A stretch of 64,000 bases of DNA, from the NCBI GenBank assembly GCA_049324115.1, contig JBMOMN010000048.1, forward strand, positions 149,284-213,283, in the 5' to 3' direction. The position numbers were made by a program, and so were the translations under genes. Below, one piece after another: positions 25,598-34,343 of the stretch. Source of the stretch: UBA5796 sp040752455. Lineage in GTDB: Bacteria > Chloroflexota > Anaerolineae > Anaerolineales > Villigracilaceae. The notes beneath the pieces were generated by a model. That model did no database searches. It worked only from the letters and a program-made list of their open reading frames with translations, and had not been told where the DNA came from. The number at the start of each line of letters is the position of its first letter. The first letter of the stretch is position 1.

Positions 25598-26035
25598 TTA
25601 GCGTCCGGCAAACTGGGAGCCGAGGAGCCTTTCGAGCAGCTCGATGACGGCTCCATCCTCGCCGACGTACAGCACGAGGATTCGACCGGATTTGTAGAAG
25701 TGGGGGGCGGCCACCCAGGTGACCATGCTCGTCCCGACCGAACCGCCATCCGGCGCGACCAGGGCGGCGTCTGCCTCCATCGCTTCGGCGGTCTCGTACT
25801 CGTAGACCTGCACGTCTGCGCCGTTGACCCGGAGGATCTGCCCCGGGACGGCGAAGAATGCCTGCTCGACCGGCTCACCCATCTCAACCGTCGCGCCCGC
25901 ATCGCGCAAGGCCTCGTCCAGCCCGGCCAGGTCCTCGACCGGACTGCCGTCCGAGGCCGCAGCCCGCCCGCCACAAGCCGTGACGAGGAGGGCAAAGAGC
26001 AGCAAGCTGCATGTGTGGAAAAGTCTGGTTTTCAT
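25598..26035 (-). CDS. Small predicted lipoprotein
   Basis: 145 residues. The signal peptide ends in lipobox VTAC (Cys21). The mature part contains 'LRVNGADVQVYEYETAEAM' and 'GRILVLYVGEDGAVIELLE', a pattern seen in small lipoproteins that report a metal- or redox-like stress, but no function can be assigned. It lies 117 nt downstream of the anti-sigma-like gene and could be read through from it. Confidence 0.75.
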   Translation of the reverse strand: MKTRLFHTCSLLLFALLVTACGGRAAASDGSPVEDLAGLDEALRDAGATVEMGEPVEQAFFAVPGQILRVNGADVQVYEYETAEAMEADAALVAPDGGSVGTSMVTWVAAPHFYKSGRILVLYVGEDGAVIELLERLLGSQFAGR

Positions 26036-26152
26036 TTTTCACTCCTTGACCGATAAAGTTTGGTGTGTGGTCTGGACGAGGAGAGGATGGATTGGGTTCC
26101 AGCCGAAACCGCCATCCCAGATGGTTTCCAAACATGATTTCCCCCAAACCTT

Positions 26153-28744
26153 TCAACGCACCCAACCAATCCAGGGAACAGGGAACGAAGAAAATTCCTG
26201 GACAAGCGTTGAATTACCTGAATTCACATCCGTAAGGTATAGACGTTTGCCTTCATCCGTGGCATAAGCCAGCCATTGCCCGGATGGAGAAAAGTCGACA
26301 TGCGAGATCCATTGAGATGCTGCCAGTTTGGTCCCCAAGTGGCCGTTCAAATCCATCAGGCGCAATTCTTGGAGCGACTCGCGTGTCCCATTCTTCGGGA
26401 AAACCGAAATGACAATCTGGTTGGTGGCGGGTTGAATCCAAAATACACCGCCATATAGCCGGTAGTCGCCCAGGCTTGAAGAAATCAACTCGCCAGCAGT
26501 GACATTGCCTGTCGAAGGATCTATGATACAGAAAACATTCGTCTCCCAAGACATACCGTCAAAACAAATATCCAGAATTTGGCCGTCCGGAGTCCATGTG
26601 GGAGCATTTACCCCATCCGAAATGAAAATTTGGGTGGTGAGATTCGCGATTGGCATATCGGGTTTATCGGGATCGAAATCGAGCAGGAACACGTCCGGTT
26701 CGCCTGTGCCGGATTCATCAGCACCGGAAAACAGCATCCGGTAGTCAAATGGCGAAAAAATGGGGGCCGATAGCGACCATTGCTCATTGACCGGAATTTC
26801 ATGCAGGGCGCAAAATCCTGATGACCGACAAGACATATCGAACCAGCCAAAACGCGCTTCGTGTCCTGGCCGGTTTCCACCGCTATCCCGGAAAGCCAGA
26901 TACTTCCCGTCGAATGACCAGTCTGCGTATACGGTTGTTCCAATAGTGTTGGCAGGGTTTGACGCAAAATTGTAAAGCAAGCGCGGCATATTATCCGTGA
27001 AGCGGATCGTGTAGAGGCGGACATTATCAACATAGCTGAACCCATCTCGAAGTTCGCCTGAACCCGCCAAGTAATCCAAGCCCTGGTGGTCGAGGTGAAT
27101 GTAAATTTGCGAGACGACGCCGGGCAGGGTCGCCAGCAGTTGGGGCTGCGCTTCCTCTCCGGGCGTAAACATATAAACATCTGTATTTTCACCGTTGACA
27201 GCGGTAAAGATCAGGTCGCCTCTTTGCAGAGACTGATCACTGAAAACATAACTATCCAGCGGCAGGGGCGTGGGCGCAGGAGCCGGGGAAAAGGTGTTCG
27301 GGTCGGCCACAACCGGTGTTGGAGTGATGGAAGCAGCATCCGGTAAGTTAAAGGTGAAATCGAACGGGCCGTCCACCATCACTGTGGCGCCTACCACCGG
27401 GATGGTCAGGACGCCGGTGATCTTGCCGTTGGACCGCACCAGTTCGATGAAAATATCTTTGCTGCCGGCCAGCATCCCGCCGCCAAACAGGTCGTCCACC
27501 CGGTCGGGTTTGCCGATCTCGATGGCAGCAGGTGTAATGCCATCCACTGTTTGCACCGGGTCGGCGTCCAGGATCAAGCGCAGGCTGTTGACGCCATCAC
27601 CGGTGAAGGTCGCCCGGCTGAAATGGACGGTCGAACCCAAGACCTGGATGCCAATATCCAGCGGGATGACGGTATCGGGCCGAGGATCATCCCCCATGTC
27701 TACCACGATGGTTTGTTCGGGGAGGTCCACCCTGGCAAGAAAGGCGGGGATATTGAGCGTAACCTGTTGCCCGGCCGGAAGCGGCGGGAACATCAAGGTG
27801 TTCCCCTGATCATCCAGCATTTGGTAGGAATTCCCCCGCTCATCCCGCAAAGTCACCAGCGCCGTCTCGGTCTGCCATACCGTCCCCACCCATGATGGAC
27901 GCAAGTCCGGGATTGTGGGGCGGGATTCCACCAGCACGGACGTATTTTCAACTGAAGTCGTCGCGGCCAGCACACACAGGCTCATACCGTTCATTTCTTG
28001 GCAGATATCGGTCTGGAACGGCGTTTCCGTGTTCGCGGTGGGATAGGGGACGACCTGCACATCCGGCAAACCGGACTCGGCGGCCGGAATCCACGTCAGC
28101 GGCAGACGCCAACCCTCGGGCAGAGCCAATATCATTTGAGTGACGCCAACAGGCAACGCCGGGAAGATGAGCCGGACCCCTTTTGCATCGGGCGAGTAGG
28201 GACTGTATTCCCACCACGAAAGCGGGATGATCTCCCCGGTAGGTATTTCCAATCGAGCGCCGTCGGCAGAAGATGCAATGTCGCTATATTCGAGATAGAG
28301 GGTGGTTTCACCGGGCGTTGCCACACCGCGCTGGGCTAATAGGGCGCGTCCGTCATGCTGCTGGACAACCGGTTGAGCCAGAACCAGAGTCGTATCGGCG
28401 GGCAGGAATCCGGAATCCGGGATGTAAATGTAGCCCAACCAGCGCCCGATGGCGGCAAAGACCGGTTGGCGGAAGGCAACCAGCAGAGCAAAAACGAGTA
28501 TCAGAGCAGCGGCCCAGGTCCACTTGACAGCGAATAGGCTTCGGGCGGAGTACTGCGAAGCCAAGTCAATGGTACGGGAAACCCAGCGAGAGCGGAATTC
28601 GTGCTGGGGCGCGGCATCCGCATCCAATCTCATCTGAATCAGTGCGGAGGCAGCTTGCAGAGTGGGGGTGTCAGCGACCTGTCCCGATTGGAGGCCAAGC
28701 AGGGTGTCGAGTTCGAAGGTAAATTGTTCGAGATCAGTGGTCAT
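26153..28744 (-). CDS. Large anti-sigma-like membrane protein with extracytoplasmic beta-rich domains
   Basis: 863 residues. A cytoplasmic N-terminus of about 70 residues, one membrane helix (about 75-95) and a very long external part: an Ig-like/DUF4179-type region (about 100-480), a Pro/Thr linker near 490 and a C-terminal beta-propeller-like region with 'ADWSFDGKYLAFRDSGG', 'PTWTPDGQILDICFDG' and 'VDFSPSGQWLAYATDEG', typical of TolB/WD40-like PD40 repeats. Its start overlaps the ECF sigma gene by 11 nt, the standard sigma/anti-sigma layout. Confidence 0.8.
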   Translation of the reverse strand: MTTDLEQFTFELDTLLGLQSGQVADTPTLQAASALIQMRLDADAAPQHEFRSRWVSRTIDLASQYSARSLFAVKWTWAAALILVFALLVAFRQPVFAAIGRWLGYIYIPDSGFLPADTTLVLAQPVVQQHDGRALLAQRGVATPGETTLYLEYSDIASSADGARLEIPTGEIIPLSWWEYSPYSPDAKGVRLIFPALPVGVTQMILALPEGWRLPLTWIPAAESGLPDVQVVPYPTANTETPFQTDICQEMNGMSLCVLAATTSVENTSVLVESRPTIPDLRPSWVGTVWQTETALVTLRDERGNSYQMLDDQGNTLMFPPLPAGQQVTLNIPAFLARVDLPEQTIVVDMGDDPRPDTVIPLDIGIQVLGSTVHFSRATFTGDGVNSLRLILDADPVQTVDGITPAAIEIGKPDRVDDLFGGGMLAGSKDIFIELVRSNGKITGVLTIPVVGATVMVDGPFDFTFNLPDAASITPTPVVADPNTFSPAPAPTPLPLDSYVFSDQSLQRGDLIFTAVNGENTDVYMFTPGEEAQPQLLATLPGVVSQIYIHLDHQGLDYLAGSGELRDGFSYVDNVRLYTIRFTDNMPRLLYNFASNPANTIGTTVYADWSFDGKYLAFRDSGGNRPGHEARFGWFDMSCRSSGFCALHEIPVNEQWSLSAPIFSPFDYRMLFSGADESGTGEPDVFLLDFDPDKPDMPIANLTTQIFISDGVNAPTWTPDGQILDICFDGMSWETNVFCIIDPSTGNVTAGELISSSLGDYRLYGGVFWIQPATNQIVISVFPKNGTRESLQELRLMDLNGHLGTKLAASQWISHVDFSPSGQWLAYATDEGKRLYLTDVNSGNSTLVQEFSSFPVPWIGWVR

Positions 28745-29279
28745 GGCGCGCCTCCATTGGGTCGGATGCCAGCAAAGTCCGCAGTTTGAGCAGCGAACGG
28801 TACAGGATGATCCCTACGTTACTTTCGGTCAGGCTGGTGAGTTCGGCGATTTGGCGGTTAGTGAGCGGGCCGCCGAACTTGAGCGCCAAGATTTCTCGGG
28901 CGCGGTCGTCGAGGGATTGGAGTGCCAGCAGGATTTGTTCCCTGTCCTGGGTAAGAACGATGATTTGTTCAAGGGGCAGCTCGTCGGGGAGGGGGAGATC
29001 ATCGTCGAGCGGAAGGGTGTGCTTTTCGGCTTTCCAATGGTTGATGGACAGGTTGCGGGCGATGGCGAACAGCCAGGTCGTGATCTTGGCGCGGCGCGGG
29101 TCGAAACGTTCCAGGTTTTCCAAGGCGCGCTCGAAGACAGCGGAGGCAAGATCATTGGCGATGTCGGCATCTGCACCGCGATAACGGAAGTAGCGATAGA
29201 GAGCCGGGTAGTGGCGGTCGAAGGCGTCTTCGAGCCGCTCAAGGCTGGGACGGGGTTTGCGCTTCAAAGCGACCTCCAT
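28734..29279 (-). CDS. ECF-family RNA polymerase sigma factor
   Basis: 181 residues. Region 2 is 'FDRHYPALYRYFRYRGADADIANDL' in two parts (residues about 19-45) followed by 'TWLFAIARNLSINHWK'; region 4 is 'SLDDRAREILALKFGG' and 'LTNRQIAELTSLTESNVGII'. It directs RNA polymerase to a small regulon, probably in response to a signal sensed by the coupled membrane protein. Both genes overlap, suggesting translational coupling. Confidence 0.92.
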   Translation of the reverse strand: MEVALKRKPRPSLERLEDAFDRHYPALYRYFRYRGADADIANDLASAVFERALENLERFDPRRAKITTWLFAIARNLSINHWKAEKHTLPLDDDLPLPDELPLEQIIVLTQDREQILLALQSLDDRAREILALKFGGPLTNRQIAELTSLTESNVGIILYRSLLKLRTLLASDPMEARHDH

Positions 29280-29341
29280 TGAGGGGTTCTATGGATTTAT
29301 ACAACCCCAAGCGAAAAGCATTACAACGGAATCAGGAAATC

Positions 29342-30991
29342 CTAAAACCCCTCCGCCACGTACTCGCCCCAGACGCCCCTCAGCGTGTTGCAGATCTCGC
29401 CCAGGGTGATATGGTTTTCAACACACTCGACAAAAAGCGGCATCAAATTCTCAGTGCCCTGGGCAGCGGTTTTCAGTCTTGCGAGCATTTCATCCACTAC
29501 TCTCTGGTCTCTATTCTCTCGCAACCTCTTCAACTTTTCCCGCTGGCCCAATTCGATCGCCGGGTCAACCTGCAAACGTTCCAACGTTAGGCTTTCCTCC
29601 ACCTGGAAGCGGTTGACGCCGACCACCACCTGCTCGCCCTTCTCGATGGCTTTCTGGGCCGCGTAGGCCGCATCCTGGATCTCGTTCTGGACGTAGCCGC
29701 GTTCGATGGCCCGCAGCGCCCCGCCCATCTCGTCTATCCTGGCGATGTAGTCGGACGCGCCTTTTTCGATCTCATCCGTCAGGTACTCGACCAGGTACGA
29801 CCCGGCCAGGGGATCAATCGAATCGGCCACACCCGACTCGTGGGCGATGACCTGCTGCGTGCGCAGCGCCACCCTCACCGATTTCTCGGTCGGCAGCCAG
29901 AGGGCCTCGTCCATGCTGTTGGTGTGCAGGGACTGGGTCCCGCCGAGGACGGCCGACAGCGCCTGCAAGGCGACCCGCACTACGTTGTTCTCCGGCTGCT
30001 GGGCGGTGAGCGTCGAACCGGCCGTCTGGGTGTGGAAGCGTAACTGCCACGAAGAAGGTTTCTGGGCCTTGAAGCGCTCGCGCATGATCTTCGCCCACAT
30101 GCGCCGCGCCGCCCGGAACTTGGCCACCTCTTCGAGCAGGTTGTTGTGGGCGTTGAAGAAGAAGGACAATTGCCCGGCGAACGAATCCACGTCCAGCCCG
30201 GCGCCGATGGCTGCCTGGACGTAGGCGATCCCGTTCGCCAGGGTGAAGGCTACTTCCTGCACGGCGGTCGAACCGGCCTCGCGGATGTGGTAGCCTGAGA
30301 TCGAGATGGTGTTCCAGTTGGGCACTTCTTTGGCGCAGAATTGGAAGATGTCGGTGATCAGCCGCATGGATGGCGCAGGCGGGAAAATGTAGGTGCCACG
30401 GGCCGTGTACTCCTTCAGGATGTCGTTCTGGATCGTGCCGCGCAGTTTCGACACATCTGCACCCTGGCGTTTGGCGACTGCAATGTACATCGCCAGCAGC
30501 ACCGCCGCCGGGGCGTTGATCGTCATCGAGGTGGAGACCTGTTCGAGCGGGATCTGGTCGAAGAGTTGGGCCATGTCTTCGATGGACGAGATCGAAACGC
30601 CCACCTTGCCCACTTCGCCGAGCGCCATCGGGTCGTCGGCGTCGTATCCGATCTGGGTCGGCAGGTCGAAGGCCACCGAGAGGCCGGTCTGGCCGTTGGC
30701 GAGCAGGTAGCGGTAGCGCCGGTTGGACTCTTCGGCGGTGGCAAAACCGGCGTACTGGCGCATGGTCCAGAAGCGGCCGCGGTACATGGTCGGCTGGACG
30801 CCGCGCGTAAACGGGTATTCGCCGGGGAACCCGATCCGCTCGTAACCGGCAGCCTCCCCGGAGGGGAGTCCGATGCGGGGTATGGGGATGCCGGAGGAGG
30901 TCTCGAATTCCTCCTTCCGTTCGGGGAAGCGGTCCAAAGTCTTCTTGAGAGTGGTTTCCTGCCAGCGTTCGAGTTCGTCTTTGAGTGTCAT
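29342..30991 (-). CDS. mutA: Methylmalonyl-CoA mutase, large (catalytic) subunit without B12-binding domain
   Basis: 549 residues from the ATG at 30991 ('MTLKDELERWQE'); the longer frame upstream reads a repeat element and is rejected. The TIM-barrel signatures include 'RGVQPTMYRGRFWTMRQYAG', 'SVAFDLPTQIGYDADDP', 'SISGYHIREAGS' and 'RIDEMGGALRAIERGY'. It rearranges methylmalonyl-CoA to succinyl-CoA. The separate B12-binding subunit needed for activity is not in this window. It works with the epimerase at 7587. Confidence 0.94.
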   Translation of the reverse strand: MTLKDELERWQETTLKKTLDRFPERKEEFETSSGIPIPRIGLPSGEAAGYERIGFPGEYPFTRGVQPTMYRGRFWTMRQYAGFATAEESNRRYRYLLANGQTGLSVAFDLPTQIGYDADDPMALGEVGKVGVSISSIEDMAQLFDQIPLEQVSTSMTINAPAAVLLAMYIAVAKRQGADVSKLRGTIQNDILKEYTARGTYIFPPAPSMRLITDIFQFCAKEVPNWNTISISGYHIREAGSTAVQEVAFTLANGIAYVQAAIGAGLDVDSFAGQLSFFFNAHNNLLEEVAKFRAARRMWAKIMRERFKAQKPSSWQLRFHTQTAGSTLTAQQPENNVVRVALQALSAVLGGTQSLHTNSMDEALWLPTEKSVRVALRTQQVIAHESGVADSIDPLAGSYLVEYLTDEIEKGASDYIARIDEMGGALRAIERGYVQNEIQDAAYAAQKAIEKGEQVVVGVNRFQVEESLTLERLQVDPAIELGQREKLKRLRENRDQRVVDEMLARLKTAAQGTENLMPLFVECVENHITLGEICNTLRGVWGEYVAEGF

Positions 30992-31003
30992 GGGTCCTCG
31001 TTT

Positions 31004-31055
31004 ACCCTCACCCCTGCCCTCCCTTGGAAGGGAGAGAGGTTTGGGGTGAGGGGTT
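31004..31055. repeat. GTGAGGG-type palindromic repeat in the mutA leader
   Basis: CCCTCACCCC...GGGGTGAGGG flank an inner palindrome CCCTCCCTTGGAAGGGAG. In one frame it reads a 'GERFGVRG' peptide phrase, close to that of the insertion at 43727-43767. It lies between the mutA promoter (TATACT, 31072-31077 minus strand) and start codon. Confidence 0.7.
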
Positions 31056-31071
31056 ATGATAATTTTCCCCA

Positions 31072-31077
31072 AGTATA
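31072..31077 (-). promoter_or_regulatory. Extended -10 box of mutA
   Basis: Minus strand TGTATACT. A leader of roughly 75 nt starting here would contain the hairpin at 31004-31055. The divergent antiporter gene has its own TACAAT (31113-31118). Confidence 0.4.
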
Positions 31078-31145
31078 CAGCCTTAAAGTTACCCCCCGGA
31101 AGGGAAATCGGCTACAATCTTGAAAATCTTTTCTGAAGGAGACCG

Positions 31146-32366
31146 ATGAGCGTATTTTTGCAACTTGCTTTCCTGATCGCCGTCATCCTTTTGGCAGCGA
31201 AGGCGGCGGGTTACCTGAGCGTGCGCCTCGGCCAACCCTCGGTGCTGGGGGAACTGCTGGTGGGCATCCTGCTCGGACCCTCGCTGCTCGACCTGCTGCA
31301 TCTGCCCTTCATCGAAGGGGAGAAACTGGGCGAGACGATCAGGGAACTGGGTGAACTCGGCGTGCTGCTGCTGATGTTCATCGCCGGACTCGAACTGCAC
31401 CTCGACGAATTGACCCGTAACTCGAAGGTCTCGGCCCTGGCGGGGATCATGGGCGTGCTGACGCCTGTGGCGCTGGGCGCGGGGACCGGGCTTTTGTTCG
31501 GCTTCGAGCCGCCCTCAGCGATCTTTCTCGGACTGACGCTTGGCGCGACCTCCGTCAGCATTTCCGCCCAGACGCTGATGGAGCTGAAGGTGCTGCGTAC
31601 CCGCGTGGGCCTGGGGCTGCTCGGCGCGGCGGTGTTCGACGACGTGCTGATCATCCTGCTGCTTTCGATCTTCCTGGCGGTGATTGACGGGGGGACGAGC
31701 GCGGCCTCCATCCTGCTGATCCTGGCGCGGATGGCCGTCTTCCTGGCCGCCTCGGTGGCGTTCGGACTGTACATGCTGCCCAAATTGGTACGGATCACCT
31801 CGCGGCTGCCGGTCAGCCAGGGCGTGCTCTCGCTGGCCGTCGTCGTCCTGCTGTTCTACGGTGTCGCCGCCGAAGTCGTGGGCGGGATGGCCGCCATCAC
31901 CGGCTCGTTCCTGGCCGGGCTGATGTTCGCCCGCTGCGACGAGAAAGAGCGCCTGGAGCGCGGCGTCTCGGCCCTGGCTTACGGCCTGTTCGTGCCGGTC
32001 TTCTTCGTCAGCATCGGGCTGGCGGTCAACATCCGGGATTTTCAGGCCGAGTCGCTCCTGCTGACCGGCGTAATCATCGTCGTGGCGATTGCCAGCAAGC
32101 TGCTCGGTTCCGGGCTGGGGGCGCGCTGGGCCGGGTTCAGCTGGCGTGAATCCTGGCAGTTGGGCGCGGGGATGGTCTCGCGCGGCGAGGTCGGCCTGAT
32201 CGTCGCCAACGTGGGCATCGGCGCGGGGCTGGTCACGGGCGAGGAATTTTCGGCCGTCGTCGGCATGGTGCTGGCGAGCACCCTCGTCACGCCGCCGATG
32301 CTGCGCGCCTTGTTCGCCGAACCCAAGAAAAAACCCGAAGAACCCGTCGAAGGGAAGGAGGCTTAG
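31146..32366 (+). CDS. CPA2-family cation:proton antiporter
   Basis: 406 residues with about 11-12 membrane helices. Typical CPA2 features: 'LGQPSVLGELLVGILLGPSLL', 'LGVLLLMFIAGLELHLDEL', 'GATSVSISAQTLMELKVL', 'GAAVFDDVLIILLLS' with its paired Asp residues, and 'VSRGEVGLIVANVGI'. There is no C-terminal RCK/TrkA domain, which many relatives use for control. AAGGAG lies 4 nt before the ATG. The PII-like gene 2 nt downstream may replace the missing regulatory domain. Confidence 0.92.
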   Translation: MSVFLQLAFLIAVILLAAKAAGYLSVRLGQPSVLGELLVGILLGPSLLDLLHLPFIEGEKLGETIRELGELGVLLLMFIAGLELHLDELTRNSKVSALAGIMGVLTPVALGAGTGLLFGFEPPSAIFLGLTLGATSVSISAQTLMELKVLRTRVGLGLLGAAVFDDVLIILLLSIFLAVIDGGTSAASILLILARMAVFLAASVAFGLYMLPKLVRITSRLPVSQGVLSLAVVVLLFYGVAAEVVGGMAAITGSFLAGLMFARCDEKERLERGVSALAYGLFVPVFFVSIGLAVNIRDFQAESLLLTGVIIVVAIASKLLGSGLGARWAGFSWRESWQLGAGMVSRGEVGLIVANVGIGAGLVTGEEFSAVVGMVLASTLVTPPMLRALFAEPKKKPEEPVEGKEA

Positions 32367-32368
32367 CC

Positions 32369-32719
32369 ATGTACCTGATCCTGTTCGTACTCGATAACCC
32401 CGACAAACTCGAAGACCTGCTCAACGCCTGGGAGGAGGCCGGCGCCGGCGGCGCGACCGTGCTGGTCAGCACCGGCATGAACCGGATGCTGAACCACGGC
32501 TTCCGCGACGACATCCCGCTCATGCCCGGCCTGGACGATTTCTATAAACGCATCGAGGACTACCATCGCACGCTGTTCACCATCGTCAAGGACGACGCAA
32601 CTTTACAGAAAGTCGTAGACGCCACCCAGGGCGTGGTCGGCGACCTGAACGCCCCCAACACCGGCATCCTGGTGGTGCTGCCCACCGCCCAGGTTTACGG
32701 CCTGGAGAAGAATTTGTAG
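32369..32719 (+). CDS. Small PII-like protein coupled to the antiporter
   Basis: 116 residues. It starts 2 nt after the antiporter stop, so co-expression is very likely. The opening 'MYLILFVLDNPDKLEDLLNAWEEAGAGGATVLVSTG' (in two parts, residues 1-36) has the beta-alpha pattern of PII/CutA-type ferredoxin folds, and 'DYHRTLFTIVKDDATLQKVV' with 'GILVVLPTAQVYGL' resembles the second beta-alpha-beta half. No uridylylation-type T-loop Tyr is evident. The PII-like assignment is by pattern, not by a firm family match. Confidence 0.65.
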   Translation: MYLILFVLDNPDKLEDLLNAWEEAGAGGATVLVSTGMNRMLNHGFRDDIPLMPGLDDFYKRIEDYHRTLFTIVKDDATLQKVVDATQGVVGDLNAPNTGILVVLPTAQVYGLEKNL

Positions 32720-32818
32720 CTTCCGAAGTCGCCTATAATGGCGTCGAGCCTATCCACATTTATCCAACCCATCCCCTTTATCTGCGTTTTTCTGTGGTAA
32801 ACAACACCTGGAGCACCC

Positions 32819-34168
32819 ATGCCCAAAACAGCCGAAATCGTCATCTGCGGCGCTGGCATTGCCGGGGTCAGCGCGGCCCATTACCTGAGCCGGGCCGGGG
32901 TGGGCAACATCCTGCTCGTGGACGAGCGCCCCCCGCTCAGCCTGACCAGCGACCGTTCGACCGAGTGCTACCGCAACTGGTGGCCCGACCCCGAAATGCT
33001 GGCCCTGATGAACCGTTCGATTGACCTGATGGAAAGCCTGGCCGACGAGACCGGGAACGCCTTCCAGATGAACCGGCGCGGCTACCTGTACGTGACCGGC
33101 GACGGGGGCAAAATCCCGGCCCTGATCGAGCGGGCGAAACGGACCTCGAACCTGGGCGCCGGACCGCTGCGGGTCCACACCCCCGAGGCTTCGACCTACC
33201 AGCCCGCGCCGGCCGAGGGATTCCACGGCCAGCCGACCGGGGCCGATCTGCTGCTGGGCGGCGCGCTTATCCGCAAGTATTTCCCCTGCCTGACGGAGCA
33301 GGCCGCGGCGGCCCTGCACGTCCGCCGGGCGGGGTGGCTCTCGGCGCAGCAGTTGGGGATGACGCTGCTCGAAACGGGACGCAGGCGCGGGGTCCGGTTC
33401 GAGGCGGGACGGGTGACAGGCGTCGAAACGGAGGGGGGCCGGGTGCGAGGCGTCCGCCTGGGAACGGGAGAGTCCATCCACACCCCAATCTTCATCAACG
33501 CTGCCGGGCCGTTCCTGAAGGACGTGGGCGCATTGCTGGGCCTGGACCTGCCGGTGTTGACCGAGCTGCACCTGAAGGTGGCCTTCAACGACCCGCTCGG
33601 CGCGGTGGACCGGGGCGCGCCGCTGCTGATCTGGGAAGACCCGCAATCCCTGCCCTGGGAGCCGGACGAGCGGGCGGCCCTGGCCGATGACCCCGAGACC
33701 CGCTGGCTGACGCTGCCCTTCCCGGCCGGGGCGCACACCCGCCCGGAAGGCAGCGGACAATCCATTTTGCTGCTGTGGGAATACCAGACGAAGCCGATGA
33801 CGCCCGTCTGGCCGCCGCCGCTCGACGGCCTGTACCCCGAAATTGCCCTGCGCGGCATGACGGCCATGGTCCCGGCGCTGCGGGGGTATCTTGGCCGCCT
33901 GCCCCGCCCGCAACTGGATGGCGGGTATTACACCAGGACGCGTGAGAACCGCCCGCTGATCGGCGGCGCGCCGGTGGAGGGGGCGTACCTGATCGGGGCG
34001 CTGTCGGGTTACGGCATCATGGCGGCCTGCGGGGCGGGCAGCCTGCTGGCGGCGCAGGTGACGGGCCAGAGCTTACCCGCCTACGCCGGGGCGTTCGAAC
34101 TGCGCCGGTACGAAGACCCGGCTTATTTGCGGCAACTGGAAGACTGGGACGACAGCGGGCAGTTATAA
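32819..34168 (+). CDS. FAD-dependent amino-acid/sarcosine oxidoreductase (DAO family)
   Basis: 449 residues. The N-terminal dinucleotide motif 'ICGAGIAGVSAAHYLSRAG' (GxGxxG, about residues 9-27) with a distal acid 'LLVDERP' binds FAD. The C-terminal 'YTRTRENRPLIGGAPVEG' and 'SGYGIMAACGAGSLLA' fit the DAO/DadA/SoxB family, which oxidises secondary amines or D-amino acids. The substrate is unknown. It is preceded by half a copy of an ATCTGTGGT-word repeat (about 32777-32803). Confidence 0.88.
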   Translation: MPKTAEIVICGAGIAGVSAAHYLSRAGVGNILLVDERPPLSLTSDRSTECYRNWWPDPEMLALMNRSIDLMESLADETGNAFQMNRRGYLYVTGDGGKIPALIERAKRTSNLGAGPLRVHTPEASTYQPAPAEGFHGQPTGADLLLGGALIRKYFPCLTEQAAAALHVRRAGWLSAQQLGMTLLETGRRRGVRFEAGRVTGVETEGGRVRGVRLGTGESIHTPIFINAAGPFLKDVGALLGLDLPVLTELHLKVAFNDPLGAVDRGAPLLIWEDPQSLPWEPDERAALADDPETRWLTLPFPAGAHTRPEGSGQSILLLWEYQTKPMTPVWPPPLDGLYPEIALRGMTAMVPALRGYLGRLPRPQLDGGYYTRTRENRPLIGGAPVEGAYLIGALSGYGIMAACGAGSLLAAQVTGQSLPAYAGAFELRRYEDPAYLRQLEDWDDSGQL

Positions 34169-34178
34169 TCTGGAGCGA

Positions 34179-34318
34179 AACGAACCGCGGGTGAAAAACC
34201 CAACCACAGATGAACACAGGAATTGCTCCGGTCAGACAGATTTGCGCTCAGGCAAATCGGGTTTATAAATAACCTGAGTTCATCTGCGTTTATCTGTGGT
34301 TAAACTGGATTAACGAAC
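34179..34318. repeat. ACCACAGAT-word palindromic element
   Basis: AACCACAGATGAACACAGG (34199-34217 region) faces CATCTGCG and TTATCTGTGGTT (34281-34302). An inner stem GATTTGC-GCTCAG-GCAAATC sits between them. The 7-mer AACGAAC occurs at 34179-34185 and 34312-34318 and may be a target duplication, though 7 bp could be chance. It fills the 174-nt gap before the lipoprotein gene. Confidence 0.6.
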
Positions 34319-34343
34319 GCCTTCTTTGTAACGAGGAGGAAGA

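Noticed and set aside
29505..29540. AGAGAATAGAGACC-type repeat inside mutA
   Set aside because: It resembles the repeat at 56822-56880, but the encoded residues fit the normal mutase C-terminal linker, so similarity is probably chance.
30992..31072. N-terminal extension of methylmalonyl-CoA mutase
   Set aside because: The extra 27 codons are read from the palindromic repeat; the family starts at the ATG at 30991.
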